DNA from: Lates calcarifer
Lineage: Eukaryota > Chordata > Actinopteri > Centropomidae
Direction of reading: 5' to 3'
NCBI RefSeq assembly: GCF_001640805.2
Contig: NC_066853.1
Coordinates: 25,126,378 to 25,190,377, forward strand
Length of the DNA stretch: 64,000 nt
How positions within the stretch are numbered: the first letter of the stretch is position 1; every line of letters starts with the position of its first letter. Below the pieces are notes generated by a model. That model saw nothing but the letters and a program-made list of their open reading frames with translations. It did no database searches and had not been told where the DNA came from. The position numbers and the translations under genes are program-made. Positions 48,846-59,160 of the stretch are shown here, in pieces.

Positions 48846-49091
48846 AAAGCAAAACAACCAACGCTAAAAGGAGAGTGAATATTAAACTTACAAAACTTGA
48901 AAAAGTCAACACTGACACAAGACAGGACTCATTAACTCTCTCTGTATTTAACCACCCAGGAGAGGTACAAACCCTGATCTCTAGTTTAGAAGTTCTATCC
49001 TGCTGTCTGTAGCCATGACAAAATGGCCTCCCTCTGCACCTGTCAAATGATCCAATAATGAGCCCATAAAGAAAAAATAATTTTTATGCCT

Positions 49092-50213
49092 TATAGAGGG
49101 TATGCACATGACATCACAGCACACAGAAGTCACTGCGGTTACACCCACTGAGTGGCAGAAAGACCGAGTGGCAGTGTTAGCTTACAAAGTTTAAAAATGA
49201 TATCAATATGCAATTGATTGTACAAACAGATTTGCGAAGGAGTCAGAGCTATCTTTCTACAGGCTACCGAAAGCCACGGAAAAGAGAAGGAGATGGATCG
49301 CTGTGATTCACAGACACAACTGGAATCCAGACACAGAAACCTGGATTTTCAGCTCTCATTATGCAGTAATGCTATATTTTTGGTTAAAATCATACCTTAA
49401 ATTACATACTGTATTGGCTAACATTACATATCAGTAAAGCTCTTAACATTAGCATCTTTCTTTTACTGTATTCATCAGAACTAACCTGTTTTTGTCTTCA
49501 TTTGTTAAAAAGCATCCATGATTATGAACCTTGTGTTCAACATGATTTGTTAGCTAACTTAAGGTAACTGATGTCACTGATATCACTTTAAAAGTACTTT
49601 AGCGAAAGTAAAGGTACTTTGTTAAAATATTACTTTGGTAAAAGTTAAAGTCACCTAAATAAATAGTGCTTGAGTAAAAGTCTCAGAGTATCTGATATTA
49701 ACTGTAAATATAAAATACAAATAAATTATACATATATTTATATTTATTGTGTCAATACACTGTATAATGCAAACCGACATTTTATCAGCTGATTATCTAT
49801 GATATTTAGTTTTGGTCTATGTTCAAATCTAATGGCTGATTAAATAAATACATTTTTAATCTGGCTCTGATTCATATAAAGAATCCCACCCTGAAGCATG
49901 TCAAGGCTTTTGTATGCCCTAAGGCTTTACATTGTGTATTTTTCTGGCAACAAAATCAGGTACATATAAATGTCAGGATACCCAGTTCCTGGCCACAAGT
50001 CAATGTCCATGGACAAGGTGATTTTTGGCAGCTCATACAGATCACTGTCAAGTCCAGTTGTCCTTAGTTTGTACTGATAATCCATATTTTCACCCAGTTT
50101 TGCTGTGTCTACCCTTACACACCATGTTGAGGGAGGTTTGTTTTGCCACTCAGTCTGACTAAAAGGGGCGTGTACCAGGGTGGGGGAAGTGATGTAAACG
50201 CATACCCTCTATA
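49092..50213 (+). mobile_element. THAP-bearing DNA transposon, internally deleted
   Basis: The ends form a perfect 14-bp inverted repeat: TATAGAGGGTATGC at 49092-49105 and its complement at 50200-50213. Inside, imperfect pairing continues: ACATCAC, ACACCC/ACGCCCC and ACTGAGTGGCA occur in the same order inward from both ends, giving terminal inverted repeats of about 75-85 bp. A THAP finger relic lies at 49197-49371. No RNase-H-fold catalytic part is seen. THAP fingers occur in P-element and Kolobok transposases; no 8-bp or TTAA target duplication is evident, so the superfamily is open. Confidence 0.65.
49197..49371 (+). pseudogene. THAP zinc-finger relic
   Basis: In the frame from 49201: DCTNRFAKESELSFYRLPK, then RRRWIAVIHRHNW, then TWIFSSHY. 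This is the THAP order: Cys, Asn-Arg, Phe-x-x-x-Pro, invariant Trp, NW, then C-x2-H. ATG 49197 and a TGC codon at 49209 (likely first zinc Cys) sit in another frame, so a small indel separates them from Cys 49219-49221. The third ligand is Phe (IFSSH instead of ICSxH); the His at 49357-49359 remains. Non-functional as read. Confidence 0.65.
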
Positions 50214-50278
50214 GTGTAAATATATATATCTATGTGCAAATATTGAATAACTGCCTGATTACTACTACCTTAAATTTT

Positions 50279-50385
50279 AGGTGAACATTGACATCGGTAG
50301 AGGAGTACCTGCAGTCTCCACCTATTCCCTGTTCTGGCTGAATCTGAGGTTCGACAATCCACCTGAGCCTCCTTTCCAGCACCCT
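50279..50385 (-). pseudogene. Rex3-type LINE, downstream half of interrupted copy
   Basis: Minus strand reads RVLERRLRWIVEPQIQPEQ, the RT segment that directly follows SLPGKVYS in Rex3/RTE-type fish LINEs. The partner half begins at 52917. The downstream continuation (below 50279) is lost. Confidence 0.75.
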
Positions 50386-51027
50386 CACAGCAAAAATCAC
50401 AGTGTATATTGTACTCTATAGGTGTACATTTAACACCCATTTCAGGGTATATATAGGTCCAAGAGTTCGGTGTTCACTTAACACTGTCAAAAGAGCAAAA
50501 TATATACTCTACAAATTAAGAGTTACATACGAACAATTTGAGAGTGCAAATGTACTCTTACTGGTACTTTTGGACATTCACTTTCAGTGCTTTCCAACAC
50601 CTGCAGTGTAAACCTTGAACCCCCAGAGTGTAAAAAGATGTACTCTAAATCAGTGTTTTGTAGCACTTTGGAGAGTTGATTATTTAACACTTAAAGAGTG
50701 AGAATGGACTCTATGACTGATGTACTTCCACTTGTACAGGTGAATTATCATCACTTCAGTAATGAACAGTCTACACATTAGATTCTTGAAAATATTTTTA
50801 TTATTGTTGTTTCTGCTGTTGTTACATATCTATTAAAAGTTTTACACATTTAGACAATGAAACCAGTTGCAACTTGAACCAATAGTGCAAAATGAAGTAG
50901 AGACAATTAATTTGTGAAAACAACCAGTACAGCGTTAATGAAAAACAAAAGGTGTGCATGGCAACTAGATCAGTAACAAGTTTCTTATACGAACACATGC
51001 ACAGGAACCACATACTGGTCATCTCTG

Positions 51028-52296
51028 TCATCTCTGGGCGATACTCTGTCCCAAAACAAGTGATCCAAGATCATCATCAACTTCACAATCCAAGTCAACC
51101 TGCAGTTCTTCAGCAATTATCTCACCATTTGCTAAGGCAAGCTGAACAGTTTTTACTGGCCCACAGTCAATACTTTTAAATGGCACTGATTCCCAGTGGT
51201 ATGCTATAGACATCTGATGTTTTTTAGCTAACGACTGTTATATTTTTGAAATTTTTGATTGTGTTCTTGAAAAACCTATGCTTGGCTTCAAACCTCATTG
51301 CCCAAACATGAAGAATTGGGCCTATTTTTTGAATGGACCTGGGATAATGAGTCATGAAGTGATGTTTAGGAATCATTTTGCGATGTGGATAAAGCTCTTT
51401 GAAAAGTTGATGATGTTCAACAATGACATGCTTCAGACATACAGTCATGCCATCAGTAATGACTAGAGAAAATATGATGTTCATAATTTGCAAAAGAAGC
51501 AACAAGAGTCTCCAGTGTGCATTTCCTTCTTGTACAACATCTCCAAATATCAAGGGCATATTCCGGATCAAGCAAAATGTCTGAATGGCATTGAGACCAA
51601 TGCTGTTTCCAGGCTGCTCCAAATTGATTGATTGGTCGATTTTTTCGCTCAACAAAGCCATAATTGTATGAATATATCTGGTTACAAACGTCTGTCTTGG
51701 ATATAATTTTGTTGTCTGAGAGGTAATCAAAAAGCAACTTCAGCTCAAATTGCCCCACTCCTTCCAATATGTCATGCATAATGTCTACAGAATAGTTGTC
51801 AGAAACATGAAAGTACTGTAGATCATTGAGTAAATGTATGATTCACTCCAAATGTTGATGGCAGCGTAGGATCTGCCATGAGGTCATTGCAGTGCTGATC
51901 ATGCACTGCTTTATTGCAGAATATTATTCTTGGATCATCATCACTGAAAACTAACTGTGCGGTCTGTTTGTCTACCAGACAAAAATGGCAAAAATAGTTT
52001 GCGCTGAATGATTCAACATACCCAAGAAGTGTGTGCAATCCCAGATTGTTCCCAGTTATTTGTGCAATTGTTCCGCAAACTGGTTCATCAGAGAAAGGAA
52101 CTCCTGTGCACTCAAGGACTTTCAGATCAAATACAAGAGGCTCCAAGATGGCATTAAATCCGTACTTCTTTACATCCTCAGTATAAAAAAGTGCCAGAAG
52201 ATGAATATTCATAAGTGCTGAGTTTATCCTTGGAGACAGATTTCGTAAAACAAAGTATATACTTCCAATTTTATGGATACCATGTTTGGATACCAT
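51028..52296 (-). pseudogene. tnp2-like transposase pseudogene of the CACTA-like element
   Basis: Three open pieces in different frames: 52296-51823 (GIHKIGSIYFVLRNL, GNNLGLHTLLGYVESF, CHFCLVDK), 51779-51453 (MHDILEGVGQFELKLLF, YGFVERKNRP) and 51730-51224 (GNSIGLNAIQTFCLIRNMPL, MIPKHHFMTHYP, RFEAKHRFFK), then 51213-51028 (YHWESVPFK). Similar multi-copy proteins are common in fish and other animals; MHDILEGV resembles the MHD motif of tnp2 transposases. At least three frameshifts (near 51830, 51620 and 51220) separate the pieces. The N-terminal region is missing, so the copy is dead. Confidence 0.65.
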
Positions 52297-52525
52297 TCTT
52301 CAATGTAGCTAACACTACAACAACGATGAAAATTCTAATAGATTAAATGCCTGCAATGACTTTACCGTGATACAGCAAGCTAACTGAACTAAAAAAAATT
52401 GAAGCCACTTGCCTCGTTACCTAAAGTTACTAACTTCAACGTTTTTAAATTAGCTATGAAGTTATGAGAACTAAAACACAAAAAAAGGTTGAATATTCTG
52501 CATTATTCACTCCGTAGTTTCTTAC

Positions 52526-52720
52526 CTGCAGTCCTGTGGAGTGGTTTAAATAAGCAGAAAAATGCCATTCCTCAGTTGCCGTCTCTACTAAAAGGTCTTT
52601 GCCGCCACTTCGAAAGGGGGTGGTGACCGGGCGACACGAGGCTGGATTCAACCAATGAGAAGGCGCAGCGACCTGATGACGAATTGAAACCTAAGCTTGG
52701 ATGCGGCCGGGAAAGTCCCA
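52526..52720 (-). promoter_or_regulatory. Possible promoter and untranslated exon of the CACTA-like element
   Basis: GC and CpG content rise here relative to surroundings. On the minus strand a strong donor (CAG|GTAAGAAAC, GT at 52525-52524) ends a possible leader exon. The following transposase N-terminal exons are not found, suggesting an internal deletion. Inferred only. Confidence 0.3.
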
Positions 52721-52916
52721 ATAGTTTGAGGGAGTATATCATCCCAAAATAAACACTTAAATAACTCTACACCAGCATTATACTTAGAGACAACACCAAA
52801 GAGAGATTCTGTTGCACCCTGACAAGTGTACTTAGTGCCCATTTAACACCAGAGAGTATAAAATTTTACTCTGGTCATCAAAACTCTGGGATTTTAACAC
52901 TTTGGAATTTGCTGTG

Positions 52917-53706
52917 CTTGAGTAAACTTTCCCAGGCAGGCTGAGTAGTGTTATACCCCGATAATTGAAGCACACCCTCCAGTCCCCCTTTTTAAAAATG
53001 GGGACCACCATCGCGGTCTGCCACTCCTCAGGTACTGTCTCCGAGTTCCATGCACCACTGAAGCCCCACAATATCCAGAGCCTTTAGCATCTCTGTGAAT
53101 CTCGTCCACACCTGGTGCCTTGCCACTGGGCAGCTTCTTAACTACCTCAGCGACCTCCGCCAAAGATATGGCTGAGGCTTCCCCCGAGTCTTCAGACTCT
53201 GCCTCCTCCACGGAAGACGTATTGGTCAGGTTCAGGAGTTCCTCAAAGTGCTCTTTCGACTGTTCAATGATATCCCCAGTCCGGGTCAGCAGTTCCCCTC
53301 AGCTGAACACAGCCTGAGGCAGGCTTCTTGAGCCTCCGGATGGTTTGCCAGAACATCCTTGAGGCCAGCCAAAAGTCCTTCTCCATGACTTCCCCAAACT
53401 CCTCCCACATCTGAGTTTTTGCTTTTACAACTGCCAAAGCTGCAGCCCTTCTGGCCTCCTGGTGCCTGCCTGCTGCTTCAGGAGACCCCTGGGCCAACCA
53501 AGCCCAAAAGGCCTCCTCCTTCAGCCTGACAGCTTCCCGCTTGGGTTCTTGGTTTGGCGCTTCAACAGGCCCCGACAACAGCTTCCCTCGGGATGCATGA
53601 AAACTTGGGTTTGGGTTTGCCAGGTCTGTCCGGCAGTCTTCTACGCCATCTGATCCAACTCACCACCAGGTGGTGATCAGATGACAGTTCTGCCCCTCTC
53701 TTCACC
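52917..53706 (-). pseudogene. Rex3-type LINE reverse transcriptase, upstream half
   Basis: Minus strand, in shifted frames: WLAQGSPEAAGRHQEARRAA, KTQMWEEFGEVMEKDFW, then AEVVKKLPSGKAPGVDEI, EEWQTAMVVPIFKKGDWRVC and NYRGITLLSLPGKVYS. KAPGVDEI and NYRGITLL are RT fingers/palm blocks. WQT-VVVP is the site I remember as a standard Rex3 primer target. 5'-truncated at about 53706 and interrupted at 52916/52917 by the CACTA-like element. At least one frameshift. Confidence 0.8.
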
Positions 53707-54660
53707 TGACTTTCAGTTCAAAATCAAATTCAGTTTCCAGTGATACATATTTCAGCCCATACAACATCAGTTCATTCACTGTGCATGAGATGAAATTCTA
53801 TTTGGAATGTACACACAGTTGCTGACACAGACTCTGAAGGGACAACAATGTATCACTTCAGTGTACCGTGGTAAACCATCATGGGGGTACAGATGACTGC
53901 AGCCCTGGCAACAAGGTTCTGCTGCTGACAGATACTATTTGGCTGAAGAGATGGGGGTTAGGGCTGTGGGGAATTCAAGACTTAAGTTCACACAATTGCA
54001 TGCGCTCACCTGCCCAGTTACTCACAGCTTCAGAGGAAAAACAATCTGGTCTAGTCATACTGAGAGAAAATATGTTTTCTGTGATGTTAAGGTTTTTGCT
54101 CATCTCTCTATTTTTTGCCACTTACTCAGAACCACCAGACCGTTGTCAGCAAACTGTGAAATAGGTAATTTCATTACATTAGTTCCCATGAGTTCACAGA
54201 GTACTTGAATCAAGTGTTACTTCTCTCCATGTTTCCTTTAAACTTTAGATGAAAAAACACCAGCAATTATGCAGTGCCTGATGAATTTTCCTTAGCTGAC
54301 CTCAGCATCCACTACAGTTTTAGTATTACCGAGAGGGAAAATGTGAGGTGGCCCTCAGCCTTGATCCCTACAAAAAGGGCTTGCATTTGTCTTGGACATG
54401 TAAACACCTTAAGATGGATAGATTATGAGACAACAGGTCAATGGGCAGAGACTTGCCCCCCACTATCTCTGTGTTTTTTTTTTTTTTTTTTAATCTTTCG
54501 ATAATGCCTCTTTAGGGCTAGAAAGGTCCCATTCTGTATTCTGTTTTTTGAGGTTGTTTAGCACCCCTCTGTGGGCATTTCATGTTTCTTAGTGGTTGCT
54601 TTACTCCTCTGTAATTATTTGATTGACTATCAGACAAGAAATATTAACTGTTGTCCCATA
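53707..54660. other. Intergenic DNA, no gene seen
   Basis: Nothing recognised except a T run at 54474-54491. Confidence 0.5.
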
Positions 54661-54669
54661 GAGAGGCTA

Positions 54670-55085
54670 GAGAGCTGTCAGGACTCAACAGGCTGAACCC
54701 AAAAGCACGACCACAGACACTGTACGTGAGGTAAACCAGAAGTTTATTGGCACCAAAAGAGAATCCAGGCAGAGGTACAAAAACGATAGGCAAATGGCAG
54801 GTCAAAAAACAAGAGATTAAGTCCAAAAAACCGGGAATCAGAAACAACAAGAGAACGCTAGGACGCTGGTACATGACACAAGACGAACTGGCACAGGAGT
54901 TAGGGAAGGGGGAGTTTAAATGGGGCACAGGTACAACCCATAGGGCGGAGCTGTTAATAAGGCACGAGGGCAGGACAGGAAGTAACTGGTCTTAGGAGGA
55001 GATACAGGGTTTCCCAATGAAACAGAACAAGCCTCCCAAAGGTGGGGGAAAACAGACTAGCAGCTGACAGGGTATGTGACAAGAG
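54670..55085. repeat. Non-coding fish dispersed repeat (MITE/SINE-like)
   Basis: Blocks in order: GAACCCAAAAGCACGACCAC, AAGTTTATTGG, GAGAATCCAGGCAGAGGTAC, AACGATAGGCAAATGGCAGG, GAACGCTAGGACGCTGGTAC, GACGAACTGGCACAGGAGT and GGGCGGAGCTGTTAATAAGG. I recognise the arrangement as a common fish repeat, with CTGTCAGGAC at the start and CAGCTGACAGG near the end. Short inverted ends suggest a DNA element, but the class is uncertain. Confidence 0.45.
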
Positions 55086-55389
55086 CAACTTGGCATGCCC
55101 CTTCAGTAATCTATCCAGGGTCCCAGGTCAGAGGGTTGTTTGATCACTCAAGTTATCCATGTTGTTGCTATTGTCTCTCAGTTCCAACATCTAAACCAAA
55201 AGCCTAAAGCCCTAGTTGTGCTTCCTAGAAGCTGCAGTGTTTTATTGCTCCTGTTAAATTTAACAAGAACTTGGCACATGAATTTAGCCCTCTTAAATTT
55301 CCTTATGCAGTACAGTCGTCTCTGAGCTTTCTCTACCAGGGTGGAGATATGTTATGACCATGTGATCTTTGATTTCCATGAACCTAAAC

Positions 55390-55637
55390 TGTTCACCTTC
55401 TCCACCTCAGCGCCACTGATTTAGAATGAGATGTGTTTAATTGCCTTTTTTCCTAAAATCAACAATCAGCTCAGTTTTGTTGGAATTTAGCAGTAGATCA
55501 TTCTCTGTGCACCTCTCTGCAAGACTGATGATTTCTTCACAATATGAATTCTCATCGTTTGTAATATGACCAATGATGGTGTTGTCATCGACAAACTTCA
55601 CAATGGAGTTCTCTCCATGTCTGTGGCATTCCAGTTG
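55390..55637 (-). pseudogene. LINE reverse transcriptase fragment
   Basis: Minus strand encodes SIVKFVDDNTIIGHITNDEN, CEEIISLAERC and NDLLLNSNKTELIVDFRKK, the RT palm region. The catalytic motif normally F-A-D-D is FVDD here, with both Asp kept. Same LINE group as the copy at 61.3 kb. It ends abruptly where a Rex3 fragment on the other strand starts. Confidence 0.7.
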
Positions 55638-56242
55638 CTGCATCAAGTGAAGGAGCAGAGGTCTTTTTCACAAGTGAGGGTAGGATGGAGCAGGAGAGTG
55701 ACAGGCATATTGGTGTGGCATCAGCAGTAATGCAGACATTATACTGTTGTGATGAAGAGGGACATGAACCCAAGGGTGAAGTTTTTGATTTACCAGTCAA
55801 TCTAAAATTTCAGCCCTTACCTCTGGTCATGAGCTTTGGGTAGTGACCAAAAGTGATACAAGTGGCTGAAATGAATTTCCTCCATAGGGTGTGTGGGCTC
55901 AGCCCTAGATATTGGGTGAAGAACTCAGACATCAAGAGGGAGCTCAAGGTAGAACCGCTGCTCCCTTTCATCTAAAGGGGCAATTCGAGGGGATTTGGGC
56001 ATCTGATTAGTATGCCTCCTACACACCTTCCTTTGGAAGTTTTCTAAGCTTGTTCAACTGGAAAGAGACCCTTGAGTAACCCCAGAACTCACTGGAGGAA
56101 TTACATATCTCATCTGGCCTGGGAACACCTCAGAATCTCCCAGGAGGAGATGGAAAATGTTGTTGCGGAGGGGGAAATCTGGAATACCCAGTTTAGCCTG
56201 CTGCCTCTGTGCAAAATAAGCAGAAGAAAATGGATGGATGGC
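55638..56242 (+). pseudogene. Rex3-type LINE 3' end
   Basis: Plus strand has blocks of the RT C-terminal region and 3' UTR: CAAGTGAGGGTAGGATGGAG, GGCATATTGGTGTGGCATCA, GGTCATGAGCTTTGGGTAGT, GGCCTGGGAACACCTCAGAA, AAGCAGAAGAAAATGG, ending in a short (ATGG)n tail at 56230-56242. Fish Rex3/RTE elements end in such a GATG-type tail. Coding is broken by stops. 5'-truncated. Confidence 0.75.
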
Positions 56243-56655
56243 AACATGGCCTCACACATAGTGGGGTTGTTCCTGCTTTCGTAGTTTGTCTACAAAACTG
56301 ATACAACATCAGTTTCACAGTCACAGAAAACTATGGATCGTTTGCCACATAGGCTTGTTGGTGGTGGGATCTGTCTACTGATGTCTCTGCTTTGCCACCT
56401 TGATGTCGGCTTTCAGTCTCCTACTCGTGTATGTTTCTTTGTCACCTAATATCAATAAATGTACAAACATATCTAAAATTCTGTTTTGGCTTTGTTATTA
56501 TTGTTGAGAAAAACAACAAAAACAAAAACAAAACAAACTCTATATATATATATATGTATATATGTATATATATATGTATATATATATAAAAAACAGTTAT
56601 TACCATGTTATGTATGGTTTGTCTTCCATTATGTAAAGCTTATGTTGCCTTTTAC
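56243..56655. other. Spacer with (TA)n before piggyBac element
   Basis: No gene. TA/TATG microsatellite at about 56538-56590; ATCAATAAATG near 56451 is a plausible but unsupported polyadenylation signal. Confidence 0.5.
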
Positions 56656-58267
56656 TTAAACCTCCTGTTATGTTCATTTGTCAGGAACAGCAATGGTGTT
56701 CCCGGGTCAATTTGACCTAGTGCATGTTTAATTATCCAAAAGATGTCCGAAACAAAAAAAAAAATCCTAACAAGCATTGTTAATATTTCATTTCTAATTC
56801 CATTACTAACTATTCTATCAATATTTAGTGCAATGGTGTACCCTGTTACTTTGTCCAAGTTGTCTACCCCCCCTTTGGTGGCATTGTAATCAAGGATCAT
56901 GCTTGGTTTCTGGTCCTCTCTTGTGCTGATTTCAGCATTTTTGTGCAGAGTGCTCATGAGCACAACATTTTTTCCCTTTTTGGGGCAGTAAGACACCAGG
57001 GCTGTGGTGTCTGTGAAGGCAAACATGGAAGATTGAGGAGCCCTGTTCTTGATTACCGGCAGCTCAGCAGGGAGTTCAGCCCTGTTCTTTCGGACAGTTC
57101 TGACTGTTTTAAGCTTTCTCTTTAGAAGCTCCTGACCCAAGTTGTAGTTTGTGAAAAAAATTGTCACAGGTTATGTTGTGCCCCCTGAGACCCTGTGCCA
57201 TGTCGAGCACGACCCTTGTGCCTTGATTCTTCTCTGGGGCTCCTCCAACCGGCTTTCCAGTGTAAACCTGCATGTTCAGTGTATAGCTGGTGTTTGCATC
57301 ACATGCTGCCCAGATTTTTATCCCATATTTAGCTGGTTTGGAAGACATATATTGCCTAAATGGGCAGCGACCTCTGAATGCCAGCAGCCTTTCATCCACT
57401 GTGATATTAGGGCCTGGGTTATAGAGTAGTAGAAGTTGCTTTACCCACTTGTCCCACACTGTCCTAATAGCTGCCAGCTTGTCTCTCTCCCGTCTACCAG
57501 CCCTTGTCTCTCGATTATCAAATTGGATTACTCTGGAGAAAATGTGAAAAGTCTCCAGAGACATTGTGGCTCGAAATATCGCCCTCCTTGTGTCTGCATC
57601 CCACAGACTGGCTGTTGATTCATCCTTTGATTTATAGACCCCAGCCAGGATGAGGAGCCCCAAATATGCATCTAAATGTGTTTTGTCCAGCTCCTTCCAC
57701 TTCTCCCCAAAAACACGCCTCCCTTCTAGATTAGTCATTTCCAGAATGATTTTCTATATTGAATCTGGCATGACCAGCTCAAAAGCTGACTTGATGTCAG
57801 TCACACGACTCACTGCCATCCTAGTGGGCCCTGGCACTGTCTTTATTATGTTTTCTGCAGACAGTTTTGCCTGACGCATATTTGGGGATGAAGACCAATG
57901 TATTCCACCATTCTTTGACATAAATGTCTTGCTTGGAGGAACAGGAATAGCAATTCCCTCATCTGGTTCAAAATCAGAATCATTAGAATCAGAATTTAGC
58001 TCAAGATAGTCTTCATCTTCAGACACATCCTCCTCTATTTCACTGTCATGATCAATGATGGTTTCCAGAGCCTCCTGGACTGTCATCCTTTTGCTACTGC
58101 TGCTCATTTTGTAATGGTCTGCCTGACAGAGTGTAATGTTGGTAGGTCTCCCATGCAGAGAATCTTTTATATGTTTTTCCCCTCCCCTGTTGAGTGTCCA
58201 CTGAATATGGGTGGAGTTTTCCTGCGAGAACATAAATGGTTCCCATCAAAAGTCATAACACCTGCAC

Positions 58268-58303
<36 letters not shown>

Positions 58304-58599
58304 TTGGGGTGAAATATGTCTCACAGTTGCAAAGAAAGAAATAGTCTGACATTTCTGACAGCCTTTTACCTCCAGTTTGACTGCTGGGTCAAATTGACCC
58401 GAACAGTGTCTATGTGATATAAACATGCAGGGGGTGATCGCAAATATGTGAGATGAACCATTTTCATATTATATGTTGATTACACTAATTAAGGCAAGCA
58501 GAAGAAGTTTCATACTGAAAAAATACTTTTAACTATTTTTCCTAGATGTTCAAACTTTAAAACGGGTCAATTTGACCCATAACATAACAGGAGGATTAA
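56656..58599 (-). mobile_element. piggyBac element with TTAA target duplications
   Basis: TTAA at 56656-56659 and 58596-58599 flanks termini ACCTCCTGTTATGTT (left) and TCCTCCTGTTATGTT (right, reverse complement), 14 of 15 identical. The palindrome GGTCAATTTGACC lies inside both ends (56705-56717, 58565-58577) and a third, near-identical copy at 58387-58399. The element proper is 1936 bp, shorter than full-length copies, and its transposase lacks the usual C-terminal Cys-rich domain. A TG/AG microsatellite sits in its leader at about 58268-58303. Confidence 0.9.
56862..58107 (-). pseudogene. piggyBac transposase (PGBD4-like) pseudogene
   Basis: The likely start is ATG 58105-58107 (MSSSSKRMTVQEAL), then an acidic N-terminus (EIEEDVSEDEDYLELNSDSNDSDFEPDE). 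A TAG at 57754-57756 interrupts just before MTNLEGRRVFGEKW. The catalytic core has GVYKSKDES, NITVDERLLAFRG (first Asp codon 57394-57396), KIWAACDA, HNITCDNFF (second Asp 57163-57165) and, after a frameshift, DYNATKGGVDNLD (third Asp 56862-56864). The frameshift sits in a seven-A run at 57154-57160 and looks like one extra base. Beyond VTGY similarity stops: the C-terminal Cys-rich domain is absent and the frame runs through the terminal repeat to a stop at 56652. Confidence 0.88.
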
Positions 58600-59160
58600 A
58601 AGAGCTGTATACTATGACACATTCAAGCCTTGTTGTATATTCTACAGTGCTTTACATGTTTTATTACTGAAGTTGCATACATGATGCAAGTTGTTTTCAG
58701 AGTGGGTTAGTGGAATAATCCATTTAGTGTTACCTGAGTGCATGTAATAAATTGAATATGTGAAATGCTACATAACACACTGGGCCCCCTGTATTTTGCC
58801 TACAGGGCAAACCACTCTGTGGATGAGGCAACAGGGGCCTCAGCACGTTTAGTCTGCTGCCTGGTCTGCACTGTGAAATCCTGTTTGGTCTCATCCTGCG
58901 CATACTTTGTCATTCCTGTGTTGTATAACTGCCATGTCATATTCAGGCCAAATCTTACACATTTGATTATTAAAAACAATTCTGATGCACATGCTTGCAT
59001 CCACTGAGGACAATTTGACAACAGCAAGACTAATATAAATGCTATTGTAGACACATTTATGTAACGTAATAGGCAAATTAAAGTTATAAAGACTAATCTC
59101 CTGATAATATTTGACCTCAAACTTTAAAACTCTGTATTATGAACCAACTCCCCAATATAC
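58600..59160. other. Spacer between piggyBac and L2 fragment
   Basis: A minus-strand ORF of 106 codons (58800-59120) has no recognised domain. Nothing else seen. Confidence 0.45.

Larger units (their letters stand above)
50386..52916 (-). mobile_element. CACTA/EnSpm-like DNA transposon inserted in Rex3 LINE
   Basis: Left end CACAGCAAAAATCACAGTGT and right end (reverse complement) CACAGCAAATTCCAAAGTGT define the termini. Subterminal regions on both sides carry many TTAACACT/AGAGTGTA/ACTCT words, the clustered short repeats typical of CACTA elements. Removing 50386-52916 plus one CT rejoins the Rex3 frame exactly, so both ends and a 2-bp target duplication (CT) are defined. It holds a decayed tnp2-like transposase and a GC-richer promoter-like part near 52560-52720. 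Confidence 0.75.

Noticed and set aside
49560..49720. A separate hAT MITE inside the THAP element (AAGTACTTTAGCGAAAGTAA-like blocks)
   Set aside because: The AGTAAAAGT/AAGTACTTT words resemble fish hAT MITEs, but no ends or target duplication could be set, so it is left within the larger element.
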